DNA of 62,973 nt. Origin: an uncultured Bacteroidales bacterium. Its GTDB lineage: Bacteria > Bacteroidota > Bacteroidia > Bacteroidales > Muribaculaceae. The stretch lies in assembly GCA_947175245.1 (NCBI GenBank), contig CAMWLW010000004.1, positions 1-62,973 on the forward strand, written 5' to 3'. Shown here in pieces: positions 1 to 8,287 of this stretch. How positions within the stretch are numbered: position 1 is the stretch's first letter; the number at the start of each line of letters is the position of its first letter. The translations under genes and the position numbers were made by a program. A model generated the notes under the pieces. It worked only from the letters and a program-made list of their open reading frames with translations, was not told the origin of the DNA and ran no database searches.

Positions 1-63
1 CCCCGCAACTCCTACGGGTAATAACGACAGTAAAAGACAAAATATGTATGGACGTATTCTCAT
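1..63 (-). CDS. 5' end of a secreted or outer-membrane protein (partial), fifth gene of the efflux operon
   Basis: Only the first 21 codons lie in the window. The start ATG overlaps the stop of the upstream permease gene as ATGA, so the two are translationally coupled. The visible peptide begins MRIRPYIF and continues into a leucine-rich hydrophobic stretch ending in Val-Gly-Val-Ala-Gly, which looks like a Sec signal peptide. In Bacteroidota operons that encode a HlyD adaptor, an ATPase and MacB-type permeases, the remaining component is often a TolC-family outer membrane factor, so that is the natural guess. The guess rests on context only, because no mature sequence is visible. Confidence 0.55.
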   Translation of the reverse strand, partial: MRIRPYIFCLLLSLLPVGVAG

Positions 64-1283
64 AAATCTTTAAGCGCAGTGGCCGGGTTGATGTTCATAG
101 CCTTTCGGCCGGGGAACCATATACCGGCAACAATCAGCAGTCCGAGCGAAACGAGAACGAACGCAAATGACTGATATATTTCTATACTCTTAAAATTTAT
201 AATCATATAGGTATCTACCGCTATAAGGTCGTAGTGTATCAGCATTATTTCAATCGGGATAGCTATGAGTGTCGCGATACACAGCAATATCATACCCTCG
301 CCGATAAACCGACGGAAGATATCGACACGTGTGGCACCGTTGACGATTCTGACTGCTATCTCCTCCACGCGCTGCTGAGTACGGAACCAAAATGTACCCA
401 AAAAGCCAAGGAAAATGACTATCATCAGAAACGAAGCGCATATCATGTAATTACGCATATTGATCTCATCATTCAGCTGTGAAGACTTTTGATATGACGA
501 GATTGGTGCAAGTCCTGAAATATAGACATTCCCTACACGCAAATCAGCCGTATTCAATGATTCCCTGAATTCCATATCTCTGCCGGGGCGGATACGTATT
601 AACAGTTGTGCAGGTACTATGTTTTCAGGTAACGGTGTATATATCACACCCCTTTGAGGTTCATAGTCCTTGCGGCGCAGACCGTAAGCCAGCGCGCCGA
701 CATGGCGTACTACCGATGAATCATTGCCCACGAAAACATCCTTATCGATAAACGACCGTAGATTATCACAGTCATCAGAAACGTCGGGACGTGATATTAT
801 CAGTTCACCTCGCTCTATGACTTCGGCAAGCTGCTCGGTACTCAAACCGTCGGGTGATTCAAGACGGTACAGACGTATGACATCGGGAGTCACAACGCGC
901 CTGTTACCGTAATATGCTATACTGTCACTATTTATCGACGTGTTGTACGCGTTAAGACGATAGGTGGCGGCATTGATGCCGGCGGTTGCTATCTCGACAT
1001 TAGGATTTGAACGTATCTGGGTCATCAATAGCGTATAATCGGTGTAAGCCGAGTGTTCGTCGTCGTATGGTTGATATCCTATTGATCCTTCTTGAAGGGC
1101 CTTTATGTCACCTATATACAGGTCGCTTACATCATAGCCTTTGAAGCGCATACTCATATTCACGAGCGACCATACACCTATAAACAGGAACCAAAGTATA
1201 ACACTGACAATCACCAGTTGTATTACCATCCACATGTTGCTGCGCCACTCGTTGCGCATTTGTGTTAACAAACTTCTTTTCAT
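60..1283 (-). CDS. MacB/FtsX-type ABC transporter permease (second of the pair)
   Basis: 407-residue membrane protein with the MacB topology: one transmembrane helix near residues 17-39, a large extracytoplasmic domain (about 40-278), then three helices near 280-302, 328-350 and 370-395. The C-terminal part has the FtsX-like pattern, with a coupling segment that includes RVEEIAVRIVNGATR and a final NPATALKDL typical of the family. It lies 6 bases after the first permease and overlaps the next gene by 4 bases. It probably pairs with the first permease and the shared ATPase to move a substrate across the cell envelope by mechanotransmission. The substrate cannot be told from sequence; peptides, antimicrobials and lipids are all known for the family. 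Confidence 0.88.
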   Translation of the reverse strand: MKRSLLTQMRNEWRSNMWMVIQLVIVSVILWFLFIGVWSLVNMSMRFKGYDVSDLYIGDIKALQEGSIGYQPYDDEHSAYTDYTLLMTQIRSNPNVEIATAGINAATYRLNAYNTSINSDSIAYYGNRRVVTPDVIRLYRLESPDGLSTEQLAEVIERGELIISRPDVSDDCDNLRSFIDKDVFVGNDSSVVRHVGALAYGLRRKDYEPQRGVIYTPLPENIVPAQLLIRIRPGRDMEFRESLNTADLRVGNVYISGLAPISSYQKSSQLNDEINMRNYMICASFLMIVIFLGFLGTFWFRTQQRVEEIAVRIVNGATRVDIFRRFIGEGMILLCIATLIAIPIEIMLIHYDLIAVDTYMIINFKSIEIYQSFAFVLVSLGLLIVAGIWFPGRKAMNINPATALKDL

Positions 1284-1289
1284 ATTCGG

Positions 1290-2558
1290 TTATTTGCTGT
1301 TAAGTGCGTCAACTACATCCATGCGCGAGGCCTGCCACGCGGGAATAGATGCACTTATAATGTTTAGAATAAAGCAGACGATAAGTGCCGCCACAATAGT
1401 GCTCCAATGGAGTAGGGCACTGAACGCAGGTGTCTCACCGCGTCCTATATTGGCGTCGTTTTCATACAGTCCGCTGTAAGTGGCGGCGAAAATTACACCG
1501 AGCGTGACTCCGACAATACCGCCGGCCAACGTGACGATAAAGTTCTCAGTAATAATGTCACCAATTATGCGGCTGCGAGTACATCCGAAAGCACGGCGTA
1601 CACCAATCTCACTTATGCGGCGGCGCAGGCGGCTGTGCAGCATACTGCTCAGGTTTATTGCCGGGACAAGAAACAGAATGGCATATATCATCAATCGCAT
1701 TTTGCGGGGAGATTCAGTATCAGGCGGATTGTTACTTCCACACATACCTGAAGCAAGTGTTTCCTGGTCAAAGGGACTCCCGAAATAGTTAGTCCTCATT
1801 CCTGAGGCGGCAATCTGCGCGTCAAGCTGTGAATAGCGTGCCTTGACCTGGTCACGGACGTGCTGAAAGTCAACACCGTCAGCAACTACCATAGCCGCTG
1901 CCGTACTGCCCATGATTTCATGCCAATCATCAGCCGTGTCAGACGGCCCCACCGGTATGAACACATCGCCGTGAGCAGTTAGGGCGAGGGTCGAGACATC
2001 GCGCACGACGCCCACTACAGTATATATAATGTTGTCGATAATAATATCACGACCAGTCCACGGAGCTGATCCGAGTGTATTTCGTGCTGTACTTTCCGAT
2101 ATAACTGCGAGCGGCACCATTGCCTCAGCTTCGGCCGCAGTGAAATAACGACCCTCGAGAAGTGTAAAATCAAATACTTCAAAAAATCCGGCATCGGCCT
2201 TGCGACGTATTCGTGATATCATATTACTGCCTTTGGGTGCATATACCTGTACATCGTCAGTCCAGTAAGAAAAATAGCCCGTGCGCTCCACTCCGTCAAG
2301 ACCGTCATAGAGTTGTCGGGCAGTAACGTACGACATGCCGCCCGATGACATGAAGTCCTGGCCTTCAACACACATGTATGGTCCCACCAATAGCCGGTCA
2401 CGACAACTCTCGGGAGCAAACGGTACAATCTTAATTTGCTGCATCATCACTACTACCATTATCAGAAATACCGACAATGCGGTAGCAAGAAATGTAACCC
2501 ATGCGATGACGGGCTGATGACGCATGTCATAATATATTTGTCTAAATTTTGATTTCAT
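1290..2558 (-). CDS. MacB/FtsX-type ABC transporter permease (first of the pair)
   Basis: Read from the ATG at 2558 the product has 422 residues; an upstream TTG would add three. It has an N-terminal helix (about 15-37), a long extracytoplasmic region and three C-terminal helices (about 286-306, 335-360 and 385-408). The motif RRRISEIGVRRAFGCTRSRI is the characteristic cytoplasmic segment of MacB_PCD/FtsX permeases, and the end (AWQASRMDVVDALNSK) matches the family C-terminus. It follows the ATPase by 11 bases. It is similar in plan to the next permease but clearly a different paralogue, so a heterodimeric transporter is likely. Confidence 0.9.
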   Translation of the reverse strand: MKSKFRQIYYDMRHQPVIAWVTFLATALSVFLIMVVVMMQQIKIVPFAPESCRDRLLVGPYMCVEGQDFMSSGGMSYVTARQLYDGLDGVERTGYFSYWTDDVQVYAPKGSNMISRIRRKADAGFFEVFDFTLLEGRYFTAAEAEAMVPLAVISESTARNTLGSAPWTGRDIIIDNIIYTVVGVVRDVSTLALTAHGDVFIPVGPSDTADDWHEIMGSTAAAMVVADGVDFQHVRDQVKARYSQLDAQIAASGMRTNYFGSPFDQETLASGMCGSNNPPDTESPRKMRLMIYAILFLVPAINLSSMLHSRLRRRISEIGVRRAFGCTRSRIIGDIITENFIVTLAGGIVGVTLGVIFAATYSGLYENDANIGRGETPAFSALLHWSTIVAALIVCFILNIISASIPAWQASRMDVVDALNSK

Positions 2559-2569
2559 AGGGTGCAACT

Positions 2570-3244
2570 TTAAGAAATTACGCGTCCGTCAAAGAATCTT
2601 ATTATTCGGTCAGTCTCACGTGCCTGAGCTTCGTTATGTGTCACCATTACTATTGTCGTGCCATCCTCTTTGTTCAATGCGTGAAGCAGTCCCATTACAT
2701 CTGCACCCATCTTACTATCAAGGTTGCCGGTAGGCTCGTCGGCGAGGATTATCGATGGGTTGCCGACAATGGCACGAGCAATAGCGACACGCTGACACTG
2801 ACCGCCCGACAGCTGTGATGGCATATGTTTCAATCGGTGAGACATATTCAGTCGTTCCATAACCTCCTCAACACGCTGTCGGCGCTGACGGGCAGTGAGG
2901 TCATTGCGATAAATGAGAGGTAACTCGACATTGGCGGCCACGTCGAGCGACGGAATAAGGTGGAAACTTTGGAACACGAAACCGATATTTGTATTTCTGA
3001 AATGTGATAAATCAGAATCTGATGCCTTGACAAACGTGCGGTCAAGTAACTCAACCGTACCCGAAGTCGGACGGTCAAGCAGACCTATTATGTTGAGCAA
3101 CGTTGATTTGCCACATCCACTGGGGCCCATGACGCTGACAAACTCGCCGCGCTCAACCTCGATATTGACATTCTCCAGTGCTGTCGTCTCTATCTCTTTG
3201 GTCTGATAGACTTTATTGATCTCTTTTAGTCTGATAATTGCCAT
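2570..3244 (-). CDS. MacB/LolD-type ABC transporter ATP-binding protein
   Basis: 224-residue stand-alone ATPase. Walker A is GPSGCGKST (residues 40-48), the Q-loop lies in FVFQSFHLIP, the signature is LSGGQ (145-149), Walker B is IILADEPTG (from 165) and the switch His is in MVTHN. Length and motifs match the LolD/MacB subfamily that powers FtsX-type permeases. It lies 11 bases after the adaptor gene and just before the two permease genes, so it should drive both. Unlike E. coli MacB, the nucleotide-binding domain is a separate protein, which is usual in Bacteroidota. Confidence 0.93.
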   Translation of the reverse strand: MAIIRLKEINKVYQTKEIETTALENVNIEVERGEFVSVMGPSGCGKSTLLNIIGLLDRPTSGTVELLDRTFVKASDSDLSHFRNTNIGFVFQSFHLIPSLDVAANVELPLIYRNDLTARQRRQRVEEVMERLNMSHRLKHMPSQLSGGQCQRVAIARAIVGNPSIILADEPTGNLDSKMGADVMGLLHALNKEDGTTIVMVTHNEAQARETDRIIRFFDGRVIS

Positions 3245-3255
3245 TTTATAATGTA

Positions 3256-4503
3256 TTATTTGATTTTTAAAGATGTTTTATTCTCATAATCGGTCATGTC
3301 GCTTATGACAACGCGGTCGCCGGGTTTAAGTCCCGAAATAACCTCGACATATTGGCGGTTGCCTTCTCCTAATTTTACCTTTCGGCGTTCCAATCGATTA
3401 TCTCCTGTCATGACAAACATTTTATATTCGCCTGCACCTTTGTAGTATTCTCCGGCCTGTATTCTGACGACCGCATCACGGAAACCATAGCTGATATATA
3501 GCTCGGCACGCACACCCGAGCGCAGGCGTGGATTGCGGGGATCGTCGGCATTGACCACAAACTCGACAATACCGCCTCTCGACTGTGGGGTTATGTTGGT
3601 AACAGTTCCATTGAGTTCACTGTTACCGATGCGTATGAGCACACGCGCACCTACCGCCATACGTTCGCTCGCCCCCTCGGCTATCTCGCCAAGTATCTTG
3701 AACGACGATAGGTTTGACACTACCGCGACTTTTTGTCCCGCCGATATTTGTGAACCTATCTCATTGACGATGAACGTGAGTATGCCGTCATTTTGAGCCG
3801 TGATTCGTCCGCGTTGCAAAGTAGAGCGCATAACGTTTAGGTCTTTTTCAATGCTGCTCACGTTGAGCGCCTGCACCTCTTCGGCAGCCTGACTACGTAA
3901 ACGTTCGTTCTCAAGACGCTGACGCAGCTGTTCCAATTCAAGTTCGGCCGTGCGTAAGGCTGTCTCGGCCGTGCGTACCCGGTCACCGGTACCACTGCCG
4001 AGGCTGTCGAGCCGACGCTCGTTGTCGACATCAATACCGCGGCGGTTCACCTCCATCTCCTTGACCGAAATCTGCATTGCAAGCTCACTCAGATTGGTTC
4101 GTGACTGCAGTTTCAGTTGGGTCATCTCCTGCTGGCTTACGCGCAGACGGTCAACCATTTTATCATAGTTGGCCTGTTCGGCCTCAAGGTCAAGTTCAAG
4201 CAGCGGAGCACAGGCACGCACGCTGTCGCCTGCCATGGCATATACAGCTAAGAGCCGGGTAGTTACAGGCGAGTTGATAACCTCTTCATAAGCAGGCACC
4301 ACTCGGCCTGTAGCCGGCACCGTTGTCTCGATGTCACCGCAGTCTATCGTTGCGATAACCAATCGGCTGCGATCGAGAGTCTTTTCAAGCGATGAAAGCA
4401 ATGCGATAATTGCCACAACTATTGCAGCAACAATACCGGTAGTGCGCAGTAGTCGGCGTTGCATCCGCTTCCTCAATACGTGTTTATCAATTTTCTTATC
4501 CAT
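3256..4503 (-). CDS. HlyD/MacA-family periplasmic adaptor of an ABC efflux system
   Basis: 415-residue membrane-fusion protein. It has a single N-terminal membrane anchor (about residues 17-38), a split lipoyl/barrel-sandwich region (about 65-110 and 225-260), a long helical hairpin between (about 110-215, rich in Glu, Gln, Leu and Arg), then beta-barrel and membrane-proximal domains. The final segment (SGLKPGDRVVISDMTDYE) is typical of the RND/MacA adaptor family. It is the first gene of the operon, and a consensus -7 box lies only 4 bases before its ATG, so its mRNA is probably leaderless. It should link the inner-membrane permeases to an outer membrane channel. Confidence 0.9.
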   Translation of the reverse strand: MDKKIDKHVLRKRMQRRLLRTTGIVAAIVVAIIALLSSLEKTLDRSRLVIATIDCGDIETTVPATGRVVPAYEEVINSPVTTRLLAVYAMAGDSVRACAPLLELDLEAEQANYDKMVDRLRVSQQEMTQLKLQSRTNLSELAMQISVKEMEVNRRGIDVDNERRLDSLGSGTGDRVRTAETALRTAELELEQLRQRLENERLRSQAAEEVQALNVSSIEKDLNVMRSTLQRGRITAQNDGILTFIVNEIGSQISAGQKVAVVSNLSSFKILGEIAEGASERMAVGARVLIRIGNSELNGTVTNITPQSRGGIVEFVVNADDPRNPRLRSGVRAELYISYGFRDAVVRIQAGEYYKGAGEYKMFVMTGDNRLERRKVKLGEGNRQYVEVISGLKPGDRVVISDMTDYENKTSLKIK

Positions 4504-4507
4504 GCCC

Positions 4508-4538
4508 CAAAATTATATTAATTTTAGGGTGATGTCAA
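4508..4538 (-). promoter_or_regulatory. Promoter of the efflux operon, -33 TTG and -7 TAATTTTG
   Basis: On the minus strand TAATTTTG (4515 to 4508) is preceded at exactly 19 bases by TTGA (4538 to 4535). The box ends 4 bases before the adaptor ATG at 4503, so transcription should begin at or next to the start codon. Confidence 0.7.
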
Positions 4539-4630
4539 CAGTATATGAAAATCAACAGATTACAAAGTGCGTAATGTCCATTTTCGTACAATTAAGCAAA
4601 ACGGTGCACTCAATGATGCAACTAATTTGC

Positions 4631-4638
4631 TAAATTTG
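4631..4638 (+). promoter_or_regulatory. -7 box TAAATTTG for the small membrane protein
   Basis: Matches the Bacteroidota -7 consensus TAnnTTTG, 33 bases before the ATG at 4672. I see no clear -33 element at the usual distance. Confidence 0.5.
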
Positions 4639-4671
4639 CGTCATATATTCGAAAATAAAATCTATATAACA

Positions 4672-4848
4672 ATGCAGACCTCGTTTGTAGTATTAATGAT
4701 TGTATTGATTTGCCTCTCTGCAAATAACTTTGTGTATGTCTATCGTAACAAAGAACACAAGTATCGCAAAGAAATGCTCGTGCTCAATGCCATCGGATTT
4801 ATATGTAGCGTATTGGCTTTGATTATCGGCACAATAACCAAAGACTAA
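4672..4848 (+). CDS. Small two-helix membrane protein, 58 residues, unknown function
   Basis: The frame can be extended upstream to 4567, but that would start before the -7 box at 4631, so the ATG at 4672 is preferred. The product begins MQTSFVVLMIVL and has two hydrophobic helices (about residues 4-22 and 36-54) joined by a short, strongly basic loop with the sequence YRNKEHKYRKE. Both ends would be on the same side of the membrane. It is monocistronic, with a promoter of its own, between a divergent efflux operon and a convergent gene. I do not recognise a family. Confidence 0.65.
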   Translation: MQTSFVVLMIVLICLSANNFVYVYRNKEHKYRKEMLVLNAIGFICSVLALIIGTITKD

Positions 4849-4865
4849 GTATATATTTGATTAAT

Positions 4866-5747
4866 TCAGTTATAATATATAACGTCCTCGGCGGGATTCA
4901 ATATGACAGTACCGTTGCCGAACAGCGACGGGCCAACACTGCCTGATATTCCGTTATTATCATTATTGTTATTCAGGATTCCGACCGATATTCCTTGATT
5001 AGACTTTTCTCCTAACTTAATATAGTCGGCATATAAGCCATAACCCACAACGTTGAATGACTTATCCTGTGCAGGTGACACTTTCAATTTGTTGTTCTTA
5101 ATAAATGGAGTAACGTTATCGAGGAAAAGATATAAGGCTGATGCGTTCGACATATCAAATATAAACTTGCCGTTTGTTTGTCCGTTGTGTCCATACGCAT
5201 CGGCAATCGCTAATGATGCTTCGAAAACAGGCCAGGGCATGTACTCGATAATCCTGTAAGTGTGCATCTTGTTATTGTCAACAGCATCTTTTCCTACAAA
5301 ATCGAGTGTCTTTTTCTTGAAATTAAAACGGATAAGATTGGCCGTAGTGTCTGCTTCATTTTTAAGAACATGAACCGGGACACATATCTTATCGAAATTT
5401 TCCAGGACATAAATATCGCCGTCAAAAGCCAAATCTCCGATTTTTACTTTACCGTTCAGCACCTTTTTGGTTTTATATCTGAACTCATTTGATTTAAAAG
5501 TAGCCGAGTCTCTATCTACTTCACTATAGTCGGAGTTATTAAAGAATCGGTTAAAGCTATCCTCGCCAACAAGTATCACTTGCATATTTGTCACGGCGAG
5601 AAGTTTAGCTTCACCCTTATCATTGACAGCCGCCGTTAAATAATAATGCCCATTGTTCTTATCCATTTTGAATGACGTCTGACAATAAACGTTCAAAGAA
5701 AGGACAGTCATTAAACAGGCCGATGCTATTTTACTAATTTGCTTCAT
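4866..5747 (-). CDS. Secreted pepsin/retropepsin-fold-like protein, probably catalytically dead
   Basis: 293 residues with a signal peptide (cleavage near ...LNVYCQ, residue 22). Two halves look like the two lobes of Bacteroidota aspartyl-protease-like proteins. The first begins NGHYYLTAAVND (about 33-44) and the second contains GKFIFDMSNASALYLF, where active enzymes read FDTGAS. The C-terminus (GISGSVGPSLFGNGTVILN) resembles the closing strands of such lobes. In lobe one the expected Asp-Thr-Gly position reads Val-Thr-Asn, and in lobe two it reads Asp-Met-Ser, so peptidase activity is doubtful. It lies 4 bases after the PH-like membrane protein gene, as the second gene of an operon. The fold call is inference from pattern only. 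Confidence 0.6.
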   Translation of the reverse strand: MKQISKIASACLMTVLSLNVYCQTSFKMDKNNGHYYLTAAVNDKGEAKLLAVTNMQVILVGEDSFNRFFNNSDYSEVDRDSATFKSNEFRYKTKKVLNGKVKIGDLAFDGDIYVLENFDKICVPVHVLKNEADTTANLIRFNFKKKTLDFVGKDAVDNNKMHTYRIIEYMPWPVFEASLAIADAYGHNGQTNGKFIFDMSNASALYLFLDNVTPFIKNNKLKVSPAQDKSFNVVGYGLYADYIKLGEKSNQGISVGILNNNNDNNGISGSVGPSLFGNGTVILNPAEDVIYYN

Positions 5748-5751
5748 AATA

Positions 5752-6222
5752 TTATATCTGTGTTTTAATATACTCTACCATCTTGTCTGGGTTCTCACAC
5801 CCGAGTACATATTTTTTACCACTCTTTGTAGTGACGAGGAAACAATCACTCGCTTTACCATAAAATGCAGTGTATCGACCGACGCCGCCCTCGCTGAACA
5901 GGCCCCAGTAACCCATATAGCCACCCGAAGCACAAATTCTGATTGCGCCCATCGTGGGCTGAAACAGTTCGACACTCGCCACGTCGTTCATTGGTATCGA
6001 CCTGTTTTTCAATATACCTACTACGGTGATTTGATGCTGATCGGCCTTGACTGCAACGGGAGCAAACAATAAGCCTGTGATGAATAGCACAAGATAGATA
6101 AACAGGAGCATGAAGAAAGCCGGTTGCTCTCGAACGGTACATATACAACCTATAAATAATGCTATGTTAAGTACCGCGGTCAAAATATTTGAGAATTTAC
6201 TGAGTCTGACTTTTGATTTCAT
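5752..6222 (-). CDS. Membrane protein with C-terminal bacterial PH-like domain
   Basis: 156 residues: two transmembrane helices near 13-31 and 34-56, then a soluble domain (about 58-156). The segment PVAVKADQHQITVVGILKN followed by the pattern of alternating beta strands (SIPMNDVASVELF, FLVTTKSGKKYVLGCENPDKMVEYI) resembles bacterial PH domains of the YdbS/bPH type, in which a C-terminal helix closes the barrel. It is the first gene of a two-gene operon with the degenerate pepsin-like protein, so the two may act together at the cell envelope. No specific role can be assigned. Confidence 0.65.
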   Translation of the reverse strand: MKSKVRLSKFSNILTAVLNIALFIGCICTVREQPAFFMLLFIYLVLFITGLLFAPVAVKADQHQITVVGILKNRSIPMNDVASVELFQPTMGAIRICASGGYMGYWGLFSEGGVGRYTAFYGKASDCFLVTTKSGKKYVLGCENPDKMVEYIKTQI

Positions 6223-6243
6223 GTTATTTTCAATTGATTAACA

Positions 6244-6275
6244 CAAAGATATTAACTTCCAATTATAAAATCAAA
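6244..6275 (-). promoter_or_regulatory. Promoter of the PH-like/pepsin-like operon
   Basis: On the minus strand TAT CTTTG (6251 to 6244) has a TTTG 20 bases upstream (6275 to 6272). It lies 21 bases before the ATG at 6222. Confidence 0.6.
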
Positions 6276-6344
6276 CAATTATTGAACTTTTTGGGTATTT
6301 GGACTCTTATATAATTTGTAGTTCAATTATAACAATATCTGACT

Positions 6345-7271
6345 ATGAATTCTAAAGTAAAAGGAAATCTGAGCATGTTCTCGGCCAAGGTGTTCTCGGG
6401 ATTGAATGAGAATGCTTTGAGGTATCTGCTGCCGACATGGATGAGCGCCTATACGGGTGTAGTTTTAAGATTGATATTCGGCTCTTTGTTCTTTTGGGGT
6501 GCCGGCCTGTTATCACCCAAAAAGTATGCTAAGGCGACACCTAAAGATATAGTCATCTTACTGATAGTCGGTATGATTTTCGTGTACGGTTACATGTGGA
6601 CACTGCTTGAAGGCCTGAGCTACACCACACCTATTTCATCGTCGATATTCATCAGCCTGCAACCGGTGTTTGTATATATAATATGCCTATGTATTGGTAC
6701 CGAGGCGCTGTCACGGGGCAAAGTCTTCGGTATCATCATCGGTGTAGGCGGCGCGCTGCTGTGTGTGCTCACCCAGCATAGTAGTGACGTGGCATCAGAC
6801 CCGCTGAAAGGCAACATGTTTTGTCTCGGTTCGGCAATATTGTTTGCGTCCTATCTTGTGATTGAGAAGATCTATCTGCGCCGGCTCAGTAGTGCTACAG
6901 TATCTAAATGGACCTTCACAGGTGGACTTATTGCCGCTGCGATATCAATTATATTCACGGGATGGCACGCACCTGTATTGCATGAGGGACTTTTCTCAAC
7001 CCCTATGCTGGTATTATTATTTGTTCTGATATTCCCGACATCATTAAGCTATCTATTGCAGGACATCGGTCTCAAGAATCTGCCTGCCACAGTTGTAGCG
7101 CTATATAGCAACCTTATTCTGATTGTGGCTGCCATAGCAAGTTACATACTCGGACAGGATCATTTCTCGTGGTGGCAGATACTTTCTATCGGTTTGATGA
7201 TAGTATCGGTTTATCTTGTAGAGATAGCCGAAGCCCAAAAGAATAAACCTGAACCGACAGCTGTAAAATAG
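6345..7271 (+). CDS. EamA/DMT-superfamily transporter
   Basis: 308-residue integral membrane protein with about ten hydrophobic helices in two EamA-type repeats (about 8-140 and 155-293). The first repeat has the typical Asn-Ala-Leu-Arg-Tyr start after a short polar N-terminus. The segment FPTSLSYLLQDIGLKNLPATVVALYSNL is the classic conserved region of the second repeat. These proteins export metabolites or amino acids, or act as nucleotide-sugar or drug carriers; the substrate cannot be read here. It is monocistronic with a 121-base upstream gap. Confidence 0.88.
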   Translation: MNSKVKGNLSMFSAKVFSGLNENALRYLLPTWMSAYTGVVLRLIFGSLFFWGAGLLSPKKYAKATPKDIVILLIVGMIFVYGYMWTLLEGLSYTTPISSSIFISLQPVFVYIICLCIGTEALSRGKVFGIIIGVGGALLCVLTQHSSDVASDPLKGNMFCLGSAILFASYLVIEKIYLRRLSSATVSKWTFTGGLIAAAISIIFTGWHAPVLHEGLFSTPMLVLLFVLIFPTSLSYLLQDIGLKNLPATVVALYSNLILIVAAIASYILGQDHFSWWQILSIGLMIVSVYLVEIAEAQKNKPEPTAVK

Positions 7272-7284
7272 GTCTTGGCGTCTA

Positions 7285-7315
7285 TTGCGAAGCACAAATT
7301 AATAGCTTAAATTTG
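7285..7315 (+). promoter_or_regulatory. Promoter TTGC-N19-TAAATTTG
   Basis: TTGC at 7285-7288 and TAAATTTG at 7308-7315 with exactly 19 bases between, 20 bases before the ATG of the GNAT gene at 7336. Confidence 0.7.
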
Positions 7316-7335
7316 CGCTATAATAGTAAGCAGAT

Positions 7336-7830
7336 ATGTCCGAGATAATACGTCCCGTTAACCCCGAAACCGATGCAGCATCAATCGCTGCAATCTATAA
7401 GCCCTATGTTGAAAGTACAACAATATCGTTCGAGAACGTAGCGCCCGATGCCCATGAGATGAAAAGGCGCATTATTGAGATAACACAACATTGCCCATAT
7501 TATGTATGGGAAGAGAACGGGACAGTGCTCGGCTATTGTTACGCGCATCCGTGGAAAGAGCGGCCGGCCTACTCACCTACGCTTGAAACCACGATATATC
7601 TTGCTCCCGAAGCAACGGAACGTGGTATAGGCCGAAAATTGATGAACGAATTGATTGCTGAATGTCGTCGACGCGGCTTTCATTCACTCATAGCATGTAT
7701 TACGGCCGAAAACACTGTGTCATGTGCATTTCATGAGCGACTTGGTTTTGTCCGCGTCTCTCACTTTATAGAAGTCGGGTACAAATCAGGCCGTAAGCTC
7801 GATGTTGTCGACTATCAGCTTGTCCTATAA
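7336..7830 (+). CDS. GNAT N-acetyltransferase, phosphinothricin acetyltransferase-like
   Basis: 164 residues. The acetyl-CoA loop is seen as ATERGIGRKLMNELI (R/Q-x-x-G-x-G/A motif), followed by the strand SLIACITAENTVSCAFHERLGF, which is the PAT/YncA-subfamily hallmark. The N-terminus (IRPVNPETDAASIAAIYKPYV) also matches that subfamily, which acetylates phosphinothricin, methionine sulfoximine or other small amines. The true substrate is unknown. It converges on the CYTH gene and the two overlap by 6 bases. Confidence 0.85.
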   Translation: MSEIIRPVNPETDAASIAAIYKPYVESTTISFENVAPDAHEMKRRIIEITQHCPYYVWEENGTVLGYCYAHPWKERPAYSPTLETTIYLAPEATERGIGRKLMNELIAECRRRGFHSLIACITAENTVSCAFHERLGFVRVSHFIEVGYKSGRKLDVVDYQLVL

Positions 7831-8280
7831 AGATGAAAGATTTGAGTTATAGTATCTCTCGTCGCGGGTGACTTCGTCGCCGATAAAGTCGGGTAGGGGG
7901 CCTACCTCGGTGTCGACATCAGGTAATTCCACTTCAGCCAAAACAAGCCCGTCAAGGCGTCCATGAAATTCGTCCACTTCCCAAGTGTGCTTGCCGTGTT
8001 TGACAATGTAGCGCGTCTTACTCAATATGGGCGGGACTGCGACACGATCAAGCATCTGCCGCGCATCATCGACATCAATCTCATATTCCCACTCGTCGCG
8101 CACGCAACCCTTAGTGATACCTTTGACAGTAAAATATGCCTTGTCACCTTTTATGCGCACACGTACTGTGCGCTTTGGGTCACGGCTGATGTATCCCTGC
8201 AATATATCAGTGGCGCAAACTGCCACATTTTTATACTTTTGGTTAACGACCAGATATTTTCGCTCGATTTCTTTTGCCAT
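7825..8280 (-). CDS. CYTH-domain protein (triphosphate tunnel metalloenzyme)
   Basis: 151 residues, a single CYTH domain. The defining ExExK signature is present as EIERK at residues 4-8, followed by the run of charged strands expected of the tunnel: RVRIKGDKAYFTVKG, WEYEID, SKTRYIVKHG and WEVDEFHG. Bacterial members hydrolyse inorganic triphosphate or thiamine triphosphate, and a few make cAMP. The -7 box lies 7 bases before the ATG, so the mRNA may be leaderless, and the promoter is shared back to back with the divergent DUF5686 gene. Confidence 0.88.
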   Translation of the reverse strand: MAKEIERKYLVVNQKYKNVAVCATDILQGYISRDPKRTVRVRIKGDKAYFTVKGITKGCVRDEWEYEIDVDDARQMLDRVAVPPILSKTRYIVKHGKHTWEVDEFHGRLDGLVLAEVELPDVDTEVGPLPDFIGDEVTRDERYYNSNLSSL

Positions 8281-8287
8281 AATACTG

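Noticed and set aside
1141-1479. 112-codon plus-strand frame opposite the permease genes
   Set aside because: Antisense shadow spanning the junction of two clear permease genes.
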